From: Taudactylus pleione | Taxonomy: Eukaryota; Chordata; Amphibia; Anura; Myobatrachidae | Length of the DNA: 64,000 bases | Assembly: GCA_031769625.1 (NCBI GenBank) | Contig: JAUIMM010000642.1 | Location: 310,001 to 374,000 of the forward strand | Direction of reading: 5' to 3' | Shown here: in pieces, positions 34,089 through 48,544 of the stretch | Numbering within the stretch: position 1 is the stretch's first letter | Layout: each line of letters starts with the position of its first letter | The notes under the pieces: model-generated | Told to the model about the DNA's origin: nothing | Databases searched by the model: none | The model's input: the letters and a program-made list of their open reading frames with translations, nothing else | Position numbers and translations under genes: made by a program

Positions 34089-37000
34089 TACTGATCAAAA
34101 GTTACATTAGGCTAAATTGAATATTTATCAATCCTAAAAGTCTACTGTATAATGGGCAAAATCGGTCCTCCACTGTATATTCATCATTGCCAATTCTATT
34201 CTATACTGGGAACAGAGACTATTGGGGAGATTCAAAAAGAAGCACGTTTCCATCAGAATATTGCACGCTGATGTAATGCTGGTCATCCTGCAGGAAAACC
34301 TCGCTCGGCTTTGCTCACACCTATAGAGGTGCAGAAATAACTAGCCTTGGCCTAGCTATTAATGTCATTTCAATTTATAAACATCCTAGCAGTATTTTCA
34401 TATTAATTGTGTTTTTTATTTTCATTTAATCCCTTGCTTGTTTTCTACCCAAGTAGCAGTCTTGAAAAATAAAAATTGGACAGAAGCAGCAGGTTAATGA
34501 AATGAGAAAGAGCTGATAGGAACTGATTGATTAAATGAGTGGATGCAGTAAAAGAGAACTTTGGCGAATAAGGAGAAGGCAAAGGGACAGATGTGTAATA
34601 ATAATAATAAATGGCAGGTGTATCATGGGAAGCAGAGGTGATGGAGAATATAAAAATATCACACATCAGTAGAGATTATTTTGTGCACTTCTCCTTTAAG
34701 GAATGTAGAACACGAGTGAGGTCATGCTGTGATGTCATAATGGTAACTCTTTGCTGTTGCTCACTCTTAACCGCCCAGGACACTGACATAGCATTATCAT
34801 TGCTGGCATTAACATACTCCAAATACATCTCTTGCACCCAGCCCACTGAGGGAAAAATATCCTCTTGAGGTAAGTATCTCATCAAAGACAAGGGCGTTTC
34901 ACTTGGATGTGCCTGCAGACTTGGAGCTTGACTACCCTAAAATATGACCTTGAGCTTGTTTATTTCTATAATTGGAGGTTCTAGCAGCACAGCACATCTA
35001 TCGCAATGTAGTAGCCATTCAGGTAAACTCGGTGCTTCTCAAAAGGGGATGACCATTCTCTTCAGAAAATTGCGCAGCTTTGTGAGGAATGTAAATTGGG
35101 TAATGTCAGGAGATGTGGACAGGAACTATATTAATGACGTCAGCCAATGTTATTTATTAATGTGGTAAACTGTATACTGTATTTTAGTGTCAAATGTTCA
35201 TACAGTATTTTAAATAAGTTTGGAAATATAACTCTGCATAGCCTCCTAGTGCCCAGAGGGACGGGCAATCCTTCAAGCCATGGGTCCCCAGAGGTTTCCT
35301 CCACAGGGGGTTTTTCCTCTCCTGAGTGCTGAAGGATGATTCTTTGTGAGTCACGAGGCTTCCACCATCTTGGTCCTCTTATAGGACAACCTTGTAAGAG
35401 CCTCCGGCTAATCTTGGGCACTAATTTATTTACAATGCAGAGTAGAAATAAAGTGTTATTTTCCTTGTGCTAAAAATTCATAATAAATATATTTTCAAAT
35501 TGATTTTACTTGATGTGGTCTTTCCTTTTTTCATAATGGAGTCTCTTAGAAGGTTAAGAGGCTGTGAGGTCTACTATCCTGTTAATAGAATTGAGATTTG
35601 ATAATCTTCGCACTACATAATAGTTTAAGGTTATGACCTAATGGCAATGTGTAGGATATGGCGGTGGTACATGATGTCATTGGGGAAGTGGTCAAGTCTA
35701 GAAAGGACACAAAAAATAAAAGAGATCAGGTGAAACAGAAATAATATAAAATGTTTTCTAATATACAGTATATACTCTTCTGTGCTGGACAAAATGAAGC
35801 AAACGACATATGGAAGGTTACAGTCCCTTTAAGTTGAAAATATTTAAGATAGTTTTCAAGGCATTTCTTAAAGAGGTCGGATACCCTGTCCAATTGCATT
35901 ATTTAATGCAATCATCCTGCAGACTTGGAAGCAGTGGGGTGCACTTGCAGAACAGGTAGCCATTCTGAATGGATGAAAAATGGCATCATTGGCTCACAAT
36001 AACTTACGAGATGCCTAATTGTGTCTGCCAAGACCCAGGCAATTGCTCAATGTCATGATCCTGTGCTGTTGACACCATAAGAAGAAAACCCAAAGCATGG
36101 GGTCCTCCTGTCACCTAGTCCAAGCATATTCTGCAGGGGATGTGTGCCTCTTCCCTAGGAAAAAAAACAGCCAGAGGCATCACTAGGGTCTTGGGAGCCT
36201 AGGGCAAGTTGAGAAGAACTGCGTGCCCGACCCCCCCATAGACACATAGAGAAAAGTATTTATGCGCGCCTCTGGCGCCCAGCAAAAAATGGGTGTGGTC
36301 ACATATCGAAGGGGCGTGGCCACTAAAAATGGGGCGTGCCAACATGACACGCCACCCATTTCTCGTCACTCTGGGAACATTACTTTCTATTCCATATACA
36401 CCTTACTGATGCGGTGGTTTCTCACAATGTGGAACCTCTGAAGAAATATATCCTCCATGGGAAGACAGCGTCTGCAGTCGGCATTCATTATTCATGTAGG
36501 GCACATCGTCCAGAAGATGCCTGTTTGTGTGGGAATATTAACAAGGTCATCAACTTACAACAGCGGTTCAACCACACTCATTCCCCCTGTGTATTTCCTG
36601 CCCCCTGCATCTCTTAGCCACAACATCTCCCCCTGCATCGTCTCTCAGCACATCATAACCTCCCCAGACAGACACACACTGACAAAAGCGTACACAGACA
36701 CGCACACCTCTTTCACACAAATGCAGCCAGCCAAATAAATAAAACGGCTTGCGTATGCAGGCACTTTTAGCACTACCAGTGCCTGCATACCCATGGCTGA
36801 AAAAGCATGGTGAAGCTTGAAGAAATCACCCAGGACCTGCTGGGACCTGTAGTGCCACAGAAAAAAACACATATAAACTAGATATGTGCGCCAGACCATT
36901 TTTGCTGGATTTGGTTTTGGCTCTGATTCGTCGTCCGGCCTTGGATTTGGATTTGCCAAAGCGCCATGACTGGTTTTGGATTCGAATTTAGATTTGGATT

Positions 37001-37700
37001 TTTTTACAAAAATTGACAAAGAAAGCTAAAATCACATAATTTGGGCATTTTTTTGTTCCCAGAGTATTATTAACCTCAATAACATTCATTTCCAGTCATT
37101 TACAGTCAATTTAGACCACCTCACAGCTCACAATATTATTTTCACCATGATTGGCCAAAGGCTGCAGTGAGCTGGCAGGTTACTAAGCGACAGAGTGGCG
37201 GCACAGACACCGCAGTTTAAAGCACATCTATGAAACATTGCCACTGACTACTGAGTCACAGTACTTGTGTGTTACGGACACACTGAGGGCTAAGGCCCAA
37301 TGAGTCACGGTGCATGTAAACACAGTGGGCTATGGCCCAAGGAATCACAGTACTTGTATACACAGTGGGGTACAGCCCAAGGAGTCAAGGTGCTTGTATA
37401 CACAGTGGGGTACAGCACAAAAAAAAAAAGTGTTTTTTTTTACTTTTTAAACTTTTAAATCTCTTCAATTTTTTTTTTACTTTTAAACTTTGTTTTTTTT
37501 GCACACACAGCCACTTGTGAGTCTGGACACAGCCCCTTTAATCAGCAGTATATAGCGCAGCATACATCAGCGAGCAGTGTGCCCCCTTACACAGTCACTT
37601 TGCCAGCACAGCCAACTCTAAATGACCCCCAGAGTGTACGTATATTTAGCACAGTGGGCCTATTCTGTATAGTGGCCAAGCATAACAGGGATATATTGCA
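34089..37700 (+). repeat. Array unit 9, type B (3612 bp)
   Basis: Shares the type B markers with unit 6 (GACCATTCTC, AAGTTGAAAATATTT, GCGTGCCCGACC). It differs from unit 6 in reading AATAATATAAAATG at about 35742 and lacking unit 6's private changes, so it is a duplicate that has since diverged slightly. CRE at 35135-35142. Confidence 0.95.
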
Positions 37701-40700
37701 TACTGATCAAAAGTTACATTAGGCTAAATTGAATATTTATCAATCCTAAAAGTCTACTGTATAATGGGCAAAATCGGTCCTCCACTGTATATTCATCATT
37801 GCCAATTCTATTCTATACTGGGAACAGAGACTATTGGGGAGATTCAAAAAGAAGCACGTTTCCATCAGAATATTGCACGCTGATGTAATGCTGGTCATCC
37901 TGCAGGAAAACCTCGCTCGGCTTTGCTCACACCTATAGAGGTGCAGAAATAACTAGCCTTGGCCTAGCTATTAATGTCATTTCAATTTATAAACATCCTA
38001 GCAGTATTTTCATATTAATTGTGTTTTTTATTTTCATTTAATCCCTTGCTTGTTTTCTACCCAAGTAGCAGTCTTGAAAAATAAAAATTGGACAGAAGCA
38101 GCAGGTTAATGAAATGAGAGAGAGCTGATAGGAACTGATTGATTAAATGAGTGGATGCAGTAAAAGAGAACTTTGGCGAATAAGGAGAAGGCAAAGGGAC
38201 AGATGTGTAATAATAATAATAAATGGCAGGTGTATCATGGGAAGCAGAGGTGATGGAGAATATAAAAATATCACACATCAGTAGAGATTATTTTGTGCAC
38301 TTCTCCTTTAAGGAATGTAGAACACGAGTGAGGTCATGCTGTGATGTCATAATGGTAACTCTTTGCTGTTGCTCACTCTTAACCGCCCAGGACACTGACA
38401 TAGCATTATCATTGCTGGCATTAACATACTCCAAATACATCTCTTGCACCCAGCCCACTGAGGGAAAAATATCCTCTTGAGGTAAGTATCTCATCAAAGA
38501 CAAGGGCGTTTCACTTGGATGTGCCTGCAGACTTGGAGCTTGACTACCCTAAAATATGACCTTGAGCTTGTTTATTTCTATAATTGGAGGTTCTAGCAGC
38601 ACAGTACATCTATCGCAATGTAGTAGCCATTCAGGTAAACTCGGTGCTTCTCAAAAGGGGATGACCATCCTCTTCAGAAAATTGCGCAGCTTTGTGAGGA
38701 ATGTAAATTGGGTAATGTCAGGAGATGTGGACAGGAACTATATTAATGACGTCAGCCAATGTTATTTATTAATGTGGTAAACTGTATACTGTATTTTAGT
38801 GTCAAATGTTCATACAGTATTTTAAATAAGTTTGGAAATATAACTCTGCATAGCCTCCTAGTGCCCAGAGGGACGGGCAATCCTTCAAGCCATGGGTCCC
38901 CAGAGGTTTCCTCCACAGGGGGTTTTTCCTCTCCTGAGTGCTGAAGGATGATTCTTTGTGAGTCACGAGGCTTCCACCATCTTGGTCCTCTTATAGGACA
39001 ACCTTGTAAGAGCCTCCGGCTAATCTTGGGCACTAATTTATTTACAATGCAGAGTAGAAATAAAGTGTTATTTTCCTTGTGCTAAAAATTCATAATAAAT
39101 ATATTTTCAAATTGATTTTACTTGATGTGGTCTTTCCTTTTTTTCATAATGGAGTCTCTTAGAAGGTTAAGAGGCTGTGAGGTCTACTATCCTGTTAATA
39201 GAATTGAGATTTGATAATCTTCGCACTACATAATAGTTTAAGGTTATGACCTAATGGCAATGTGTAGGATATGGCGGTGGTACATGATGTCATTGGGGAA
39301 GTGGTCAAGTCTAGAAAGGACACAAAAAATAAAAGAGATCAGGTGAAACAGAAATAATCTAAAATGTTTTCTAATATACAGTATATACTCTTCTGTGCTG
39401 GACAAAATGAAGCAAACGACATATGGAAGGTTACAGTCCCTTTAAGTAGCAAATTTTTAAGATGGTTTTCAAGGCATTTCTTAAAGAGGTCGGATACCCT
39501 GTCCAATTGCATTATTTAATGCAATCATCCTGCAGACTTGGAAGCAGTGGGGTGCACTTGCAGAACAGGTAGCCATTCTGAATGGATGAAAAATGGCATC
39601 ATTGGCTCACAATAACTTACGTGATGCCTAATTGTGTCTGCCAAGACCCAGGCAATTGCTCAATGTCATGATCCTGTGCTGTTGACACCATAAGAAGAAA
39701 ACCCAAAGCATGGGGTCCTCCTGTCACCTAGTCCAAGCATATTCTGCAGGGATGTGTGCCTCTTCCCTAGGAAAAAAAACAGCCAGAGGCATCACTAGGG
39801 TCTTGGGAGCCTAGGGCAAGTTGAGAAGAACTGCATGCCCCCCCCCCCGACCCCCCCATAGACACATAGAGAAAAGTATTTATGCGCGCCTCTGGCGCCC
39901 AGCAAAAAATGGGTGTGGTCACATATCGAAGGGGCGTGGCCACTAAAAATGGGGCGTGCCAACATGACACGCCACCCATTTCTCGTCACTCTGGGAACAT
40001 TACTTTCTATTCCATATACACCTTACTGATGCGGTGGTTTCTCACAATGTGGAACCTCTGAAGAAATATATCCTCCATGGGAAGACAGCGTCTGCAGTCG
40101 GCATTCATTATTCATGTAGGGCACATCGTCCAGAAGATGCCTGTTTGTGTGGGAATATTAACAAGGTCATCAACTTACAACAGCGGTTCAACCACACTCA
40201 TTCCCCCTGTGTATTTCCTGCCCCCTGCATCTCTTAGCCACAACATCTCCCCCTGCATCGTCTCTCAGCACATCATAACCTCCCCAGACAGACACACACT
40301 GACAAAAGCGTACACAGACACGCACACCTCTTTCACACAAATGCAGCCAGCCAAATAAATAAAACGGCTTGCGTATGCAGGCACTTTTAGCACTACCAGT
40401 GCCTGCATACCCATGGCTAAAAAAGCATCCCAGGACCTGCTGGGACCTGTAGTGCCACAGAAAAAAACACATATAAACTAGATATGTGCGCCAGACCATT
40501 TTTGCTAGATTTGGTTTTGGCTCTGATTCGTCGTCCGGCCTTGGATTTGGATTTGCCAAAGCGCCATGACTGGTTTTGGATTCGAATTTAGATTTGGATT
40601 TTTTTACAAAAATTGACAAAGAAAGCTAAAATCACATAATTTGGGCATTTTTTTGTTCCCAGAGTATTATTAACCTCAATAACATTCATTTCCAGTCATT

Positions 40701-41298
40701 TACAGTCAATTTAGACCACCTCACAGCTCACAATATTATTTTCACCATGATTGGCCAAAGGCTGCAGTGAGCTGGCAGGTTACTAAGCGACAGAGTGGCG
40801 GCACAGACACCGCAGTTTAAAGCACATCTATGAAACATTGCCACTGACTACTGAGTCACAGTACTTGTGTGTTACGGACACACTGAGGGCTAAGGCCCAA
40901 TGAGTCACGGTGCATGTAAACACAGTGGGCTATGGCCCAAGGAATCACAGTACTTGTATACACAGTGGGGTACAGCCCAAGGAGTCAAGGTGCTTGTATA
41001 CACAGTGGGGTACAGCACAAAAAAAAAGTGTTTTTTTTTACTTTTTAAACTTTTAAATCTCTTCAATTTTTTTTTTACTTTTAAACTTTGTTTTTTTTGC
41101 ACACACAGCCACTTGTGAGTCTGGACACAGCCCCTTTAATCAGCAGTATATAGCGCAGCATACATCAGCGAGCAGTGTGCCCCCTTACACAGTCACTTTG
41201 CCAGCACAGCCAACTCTAAATGACCCCCAGAGTGTACGTATATTTAGCACAGTGGGCCTATTCTGTATAGTGGCCAAGCATAACAGGGATATATTGCA
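37701..41298 (+). repeat. Array unit 10, A/C chimera (3598 bp, shortest)
   Basis: The left and middle parts have type A markers (ACAGTACATC at 38600, TTACGTGATG at 39618, GGAACCTCTG at 40060). The right part has C-block markers: TTTGCTAGATTT at 40501, shared only with units 11-13, and the 9-A tract at about 41019. A private 20-bp deletion lies at about 40428 (AGCATCCCAGG). The switch therefore falls between about 40065 and 40500. CRE at 38747-38754. Confidence 0.9.
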
Positions 41299-44200
41299 TA
41301 CTGATCAAAAGTTACATTAGGCTAAATTGAATATTTATCAATCCTAAAAGTCTACTGTATAATGGGCAAAATCGGTCCTCCACTGTATATTCATCATTGC
41401 CAATTCTATTCTATACTGGGAACAGAGACTATTGGGGAGATTCAAAAAGAAGCACGTTTCCATCAGAATATTGCACGCTGATGTAATGCTGGTCATCCTG
41501 CAGGAAAACCTCGCTCGGCTTTGCTCACACCTATAGAGGTGCAGAAATAACTAGCCTTGGCCTAGCTATTAATGTCATTTCAATTTATAAACATCCTAGC
41601 AGTATTTTCATATTAATTGTGTTTTTTATTTTCATTTAATCCCTTGCTTGTTTTCTACCCAAGTAGCAGTCTTGAAAAATAAAAATTGGACAGAAGCAGC
41701 AGGTTAATGAAATGAGAAAGAGCTGATAGGAACTGATTGATTAAATGAGTGGATGCAGTAAAAGAGAACTTTGGCGAATAAGGAGAAGGCAAAGGGACAG
41801 ATGTGTAATAATAATAATAAATGGCAGGTGTATCATGGGAAGCAGAGGTGATGGAGAATATAAAAATATCACACATCAGTAGAGATTATTTTGTGCACTT
41901 CTCCTTTAAGGAATGTAGAACACGAGTGAGGTCATGCTGTGATGTCATAATGGTAACTCTTTGCTGTTGCTCACTCTTAACCGCCCAGGACACTGACATA
42001 GCATTATCATTGCTGGCATTAACATACTCCAAATACATCTCTTGCACCCAGCCCACTGAGGGAAAAATATCCTCTTGAGGTAAGTATCTCATCAAAGACA
42101 AGGGCGTTTCACTTGGATGTGCCTGCAGACTTGGAGCTTGACTACCCTAAAATATGACCTTGAGCTTGTTTATTTCTATAATTGGAGGTTCTAGCAGCAC
42201 AGCACATCTATCGCAATGTAGTAGCCATTCAGGTAAACTCGGTGCTTCTCAAAAGGGGATGACCATCCTCTTCAGAAAATTGCGCAGCTTTGTGAGGAAT
42301 GTAAATTGGGTAATGTCAGGAGATGTGGACAGGAACTATACTAATGACGTCAGCCAATGTTATTTATTAATGTGGTAAACTGTATACTGTATTTTAGTGT
42401 CAAATGTTCATACAGTATTTTAAATAAGTTTGGAAATATAACTCTGCATAGCCTCCTAGTGCCCAGAGGGACGGGCAATCCTTCAAGCCATGGGTCCCCA
42501 GAGGTTTCCTCCACAGGGGGTTTTTCCTCTCCTGAGTGCTGAAGGATGATTCTTTGTGAGTCACGAGGCTTCCACCATCTTGGTCTTCTTATAGGACAAC
42601 CTTGTAAGAGCCTCCGGCTAATCTTGGGCACTAATTTATTTACAATGCAGAGTAGAAATAAAGTGTTATTTTCCTTGTGCTAAAAATTCATAATAAATAT
42701 ATTTTCAAATTGATTTTACTTGATGTGGTCTTTCCTTTTTTTCATAATGGAGTCTCTTAGAAGGTTAAGAGGCTGTGAGGTCTACTATCCTGTTAATAGA
42801 ATTGAGATTTGATAATCTTCGCACTACATAATAGATTAAGGTTATGACCTAATGGCAATGTGTAGGATATGGCGGTGGTACATGATGTCATTGGGGAAGT
42901 GGTCAAGTCTAGAAAGGACACAAAAAATAAAAGAGATCAGGTGAAACAGAAATAATCTAAAATGTTTTCTAATATACAGTATATACTCTTCTGTGCTGGA
43001 CAAAATGAAGCAAACGACATATGGAAGGTTACAGTCCCTTTAAGTAGCAAATATTTAAGATGGTTTTCAAGGCATTTCTTAAAGAGGTCGGATACCCTGT
43101 CCAATTGCATTATTTAATGCAATCATCCTGCAGACTTGGAAGCAGTGGGGTGCACTTGCAGAACAGGTAGCCATTCTGAATGGATGAAAAATGGCATCAT
43201 TGGCTCACAATAACTTACGAGATGCCTAATTGTGTCTGCCAAGACCCAGGCAATTGCTCAATGTCATGATCCTGTGCTGTTGACACCATAAGAAGAAAAC
43301 CCAAAGCATGGGGTCCTCCTGTCACCTAGTCCAAGCATATTCTGCAGGGGATGTGTGCCTCTTCCCTAGGAAAAAAACCAGCCAGAGGCATCACTAGGGT
43401 CTTGGGAGCCTAGGGCAAGTTGAGAAGAACTGCGTGCCCCCCCCCCTCCCTGACCCCCCCATAGACACATAGAGAAAAGTATTTATGCGCGCCTCTGGCG
43501 CGCAGCAAAAAATGGGTGTGGTCACATACCGAAGGGGCGTGGCCACTAAAAATGGGGCGTGCCAACATGACACGCCACCCATTTCTCGTCACTCTGGGAA
43601 CATTACTTTCTATTCCATATACACCTTACCGATGCGGTGGTTTCTCACAATGTGGAAACTCTGAAGAAATATATCCTCCATGGGAAGACAGCGTCTGCAG
43701 TCGGCATTCATTATTCATGTAGGGCACATCGTCCAGAAGATGCCTGTTTGTGTGGGAATATTAACAAGGTCATCAACTTACAACAGCGGTTCAACCACAC
43801 TCATTCCCCCTGTGTATTTCCTGCCCCCTGCATCTCTTAGCCACAACATCTCCCCCTGCATCGTCTCTCAGCACATCATAACCTCCCCAGACAGACACAC
43901 ACTGACAAAAGCGTACACAGACACGCACACCTCTTTCACACAAATGCAGCCAGCCAAATAAATAAAACGGCTTGCGTATGCAGGCACTTTTAGCACTACC
44001 AGTGCCTGAATACCCATGGCTGAAAAAGCATGGTGAAGCTTGAAGAAATCACCCAGGACCTGCTGGGACCTGTAGTGCCACAGAAAAAAACACATATAAA
44101 CTAGATATGTGCGCCAGACCATTTTTGCTAGATTTGGTTTTGGCTCTGATTCGTCGTCCGGCCTTGGATTTGGATTTGCCAAAGCGCCATGACTGGTTTT

Positions 44201-44921
44201 GGATTCGAATTTAGATTTGGATTTTTTTACAAAAATTGACAAAGAAAGCTAAAATCACATAATTTGGGCATTTTTTTGTTCCCAGAGTATTATTAACCTC
44301 AATAACATTCATTTCCAGTCATTTACAGTCAATTTAGACCACCTCACAGCTCACAATATTATTTTCACCATGATTGGCCAAAGGCTGCAGTGAGCTGGCA
44401 GGTTACTAAGCGACAGAGTGGCGGCACAGACACCGCAGTTTAAAGCACATCTATGAAACATTGCCACTGACTACTGAGTCACAGTACTTGTGTGTTACGG
44501 ACACACTGAGGGCTAAGGCCCAATGAGTCACGGTGCATGTAAACACAGTGGGCTATGGCCCAAGGAATCACAGTACTTGTATACACAGTGGGGTACAGCC
44601 CAAGGAGTCAAGGTGCTTGTATACACAGTGGGGTACAGCACAAAAAAAAAGTGTTTTTTTTTTACTTTTTAAACTTTTAAATCTCTTCAATTTTTTTTTA
44701 CTTTTAAACTTTGTTTTTTTTGCACACACAGCCACTTGTGAGTCTGGACACAGCCCCTTTAATCAGCAGTATATAGCGCAGCATACATCAGCGAGCAGTG
44801 TGCCCCCTTACACAGTCACTTTGCCAGCACAGCCAACTCTAAATGACCCCCAGAGTGTACGTATATTTAGCACAGTGGGCCTATTCTGTATAGTGGCCAA
44901 GCATAACAGGGATATATTGCA
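41299..44921 (+). repeat. Array unit 11, type C (3623 bp)
   Basis: First full C-block copy. C markers are ACTATACTAATGACG at 42336, TTGGTCTTCTTATAGG at 42580, AATAGATTAAGG at 42831, CTCCCTGACCC at 43446 and GTGGAAACTCTG at 43652. It shares CCTGAATACCC with unit 12 and TTTGCTAGATTT with units 10, 12 and 13. Its T-tract is 10. CRE at 42345-42352. Confidence 0.95.
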
Positions 44922-47900
44922 TACTGATCAAAAGTTACATTAGGCTAAATTGAATATTTATCAATCCTAAAAGTCTACTGTATAATGGGCAAAATCGGTC
45001 CTCCACTGTATATTCATCATTGCCAATTCTATTCTATACTGGGAACAGAGACTATTGGGGAGATTCAAAAAGAAGCACGTTTCCATCAGAATATTGCACG
45101 CTGATGTAATGCTGGTCATCCTGCAGGAAAACCTCGCTCGGCTTTGCTCACACCTATAGAGGTGCAGAAATAACTAGCCTTGGCCTAGCTATTAATGTCA
45201 TTTCAATTTATAAACATCCTAGCAGTATTTTCATATTAATTGTGTTTTTTATTTTCATTTAATCCCTTGCTTGTTTTCTACCCAAGTAGCAGTCTTGAAA
45301 AATAAAAATTGGACAGAAGCAGCAGGTTAATGAAATGAGAAAGAGCTGATAGGAACTGATTGATTAAATGAGTGGATGCAGTAAAAGAGAACTTTGGCGA
45401 ATAAGGAGAAGGCAAAGGGACAGATGTGTAATAATAATAATAAATGGCAGGTGTATCATGGGAAGCAGAGGTGATGGAGAATATAAAAATATCACACATC
45501 AGTAGAGATTATTTTGTGCACTTCTCCTTTAAGGAATGTAGAACACGAGTGAGGTCATGCTGTGATGTCATAATGGTAACTCTTTGCTGTTGCTCACTCT
45601 TAACCGCCCAGGACACTGACATAGCATTATCATTGCTGGCATTAACATACTCCAAATACATCTCTTGCACCCAGCCCACTGAGGGAAAAATATCCTCTTG
45701 AGGTAAGTATCTCATCAAAGACAAGGGCGTTTCACTTGGATGTGCCTGCAGACTTGGAGCTTGACTACCCTAAAATATGACCTTGAGCTTGTTTATTTCT
45801 ATAATTGGAGGTTCTAGCAGCACAGCACATCTATCGCAATGTAGTAGCCATTCAGGTAAACTCGGTGCTTCTCAAAAGGGGATGACCATCCTCTTCAGAA
45901 AATTGCGCAGCTTTGTGAGGAATGTAAATTGGGTAATGTCAGGAGATGTGGACAGGAACTATACTAATGACGTCAGCCAATGTTATTTATTAATGTGGTA
46001 AACTGTATACTGTATTTTAGTGTCAAATGTTCATACAGTATTTTAAATAAGTTTGGAAATATAACTCTGCATAGCCTCCTAGTGCCCAGAGGGACGGGCA
46101 ATCCTTCAAGCCATGGGTCCCCAGAGGTTTCCTCCACAGGGGGTTTTTCCTCTCCTGAGTGCTGAAGGATGATTCTTTGTGAGTCACGAGGCTTCCACCA
46201 TCTTGGTCTTCTTATAGGACAACCTTGTAAGAGCCTCCGGCTAATCTTGGGCACTAATTTATTTACAATGCAGAGTAGAAATAAAGTGTTATTTTCCTTG
46301 TGCTAAAAATTCATAATAAATATATTTTCAAATTGATTTTACTTGATGTGGTCTTTCCTTTTTTTCATAATGGAGTCTCTTAGAAGGTTAAGAGGCTGTG
46401 AGGTCTACTATCCTGTTAATAGAATTGAGATTTGATAATCTTCGCACTACATAATAGATTAAGGTTATGACCTAATGGCAATGTGTAGGATATGGCGGTG
46501 GTACATGATGTCATTGGGGAAGTGGTCAAGTCTAGAAAGGACACAAAAAATAAAAGAGATCAGGTGAAACAGAAATAATCTAAAATGTTTTCTAATATAC
46601 AGTATATACTCTTCTGTGCTGGACAAAATGAAGCAAACGACATATGGAAGGTTACAGTCCCTTTAAGTAGCAAATATTTAAGATGGTTTTCAAGGCATTT
46701 CTTAAAGAGGTCGGATACCCTGTCCAATTGCATTATTTAATGCAATCATCCTGCAGACTTGGAAGCAGTGGGGTGCACTTGCAGAACAGGTAGCCATTCT
46801 GAATGGATGAAAAATGGCATCATTGGCTCACAATAACTTACGAGATGCCTAATTGTGTCTGCCAAGACCCAGGCAATTGCTCAATGTCATGATCCTGTGC
46901 TGTTGACACCATAAGAAGAAAACCCAAAGCATGGGGTCCTCCTGTCACCTAGTCCAAGCATATTCTGCAGGGGATGTGTGCCTCTTCCCTAGGAAAAAAA
47001 CCAGCCAGAGGCATCACTAGGGTCTTGGGAGCCTAGGGCAAGTTGAGAAGAACTGCGTGCCCCCCCCCCTCCCTGACCCCCCCATAGACACATAGAGAAA
47101 AGTATTTATGCGCGCCTCTGGCGCGCAGCAAAAAATGGGTGTGGTCACATACCGAAGGGGCGTGGCCACTAAAAATGGGGCGTGCCAACATGACACGCCA
47201 CCCATTTCTCGTCACTCTGGGAACATTACTTTCTATTCCATATACACCTTACCGATGCGGTGGTTTCTCACAATGTGGAAACTCTGAAGAAATATATCCT
47301 CCATGGGAAGACAGCGTCTGCAGTCGGCATTCATTATTCATGTAGGGCACATCGTCCAGAAGATGCCTGTTTGTGTGGGAATATTAACAAGGTCATCAAC
47401 TTACAACAGCGGTTCAACCACACTCATTCCCCCTGTGTATTTCCTGCCCCCTGCATCTCTTAGCCACAACATCTCCCCCTGCATCGTCTCTCAGCACATC
47501 ATAACCTCCCCAGACAGACACACACTGACAAAAGCGTACACAGACACGCACACCTCTTTCACACAAATGCAGCCAGCCAAATAAATAAAATGGCTTGCGT
47601 ATGCAGGCACTTTTAGCACTACCAGTGCCTGAATACCCATGGCTGAAAAAGCATGGTGAAGCTTGAAGAAATCACCCAGGACCTGCTGGGACCTGTAGTG
47701 CCACAGAAAAAAACACATATAAACTAGATATGTGCGCCAGACCATTTTTGCTAGATTTGGTTTTGGCTCTGATTCGTCGTCCGGCCTTGGATTTGGATTT
47801 GCCAAAGCGCCATGACTGGTTTTGGATTCGAATTTAGATTTGGATTTTTTTACAAAAATTGACAAAGAAAGCTAAAATCACATAATTTGGGCATTTTTTT

Positions 47901-48544
47901 GTTCCCAGAGTATTATTAACCTCAATAACATTCATTTCCAGTCATTTACAGTCAATTTAGACCACCTCACAGCTCACAATATTATTTTCACCATGATTGG
48001 CCAAAGGCTGCAGTGAGCTGGCAGGTTACTAAGCGACAGAGTGGCGGCACAGACACCGCAGTTTAAAGCACATCTATGAAACATTGCCACTGACTACTGA
48101 GTCACAGTACTTGTGTGTTACGGACACACTGAGGGCTAAGGCCCAATGAGTCACGGTGCATGTAAACACAGTGGGCTATGGCCCAAGGAATCACAGTACT
48201 TGTATACACAGTGGGGTACAGCCCAAGGAGTCAAGGTGCTTGTATACACAGTGGGGTACAGCACAAAAAAAAAGTGTTTTTTTTTACTTTTTAAACTTTT
48301 AAATCTCTTCAATTTTTTTTTTACTTTTAAACTTTGTTTTTTTTGCACACACAGCCACTTGTGAGTCTGGACACAGCCCCTTTAATCAGCAGTATATAGC
48401 GCAGCATACATCAGCGAGCAGTGTGCCCCCTTACACAGTCACTTTGCCAGCACAGCCAACTCTAAATGACCCCCAGAGTGTACGTATATTTAGCACAGTG
48501 GGCCTATTCTGTATAGTGGCCAAGCATAACAGGGATATATTGCA
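44922..48544 (+). repeat. Array unit 12, type C (3623 bp)
   Basis: C markers as in unit 11, including CCTGAATACCC at 47627. Private: AAAATGGCTTGCG at 47587, where others read AAAACGGC. CRE at 45968-45975. Confidence 0.95.
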
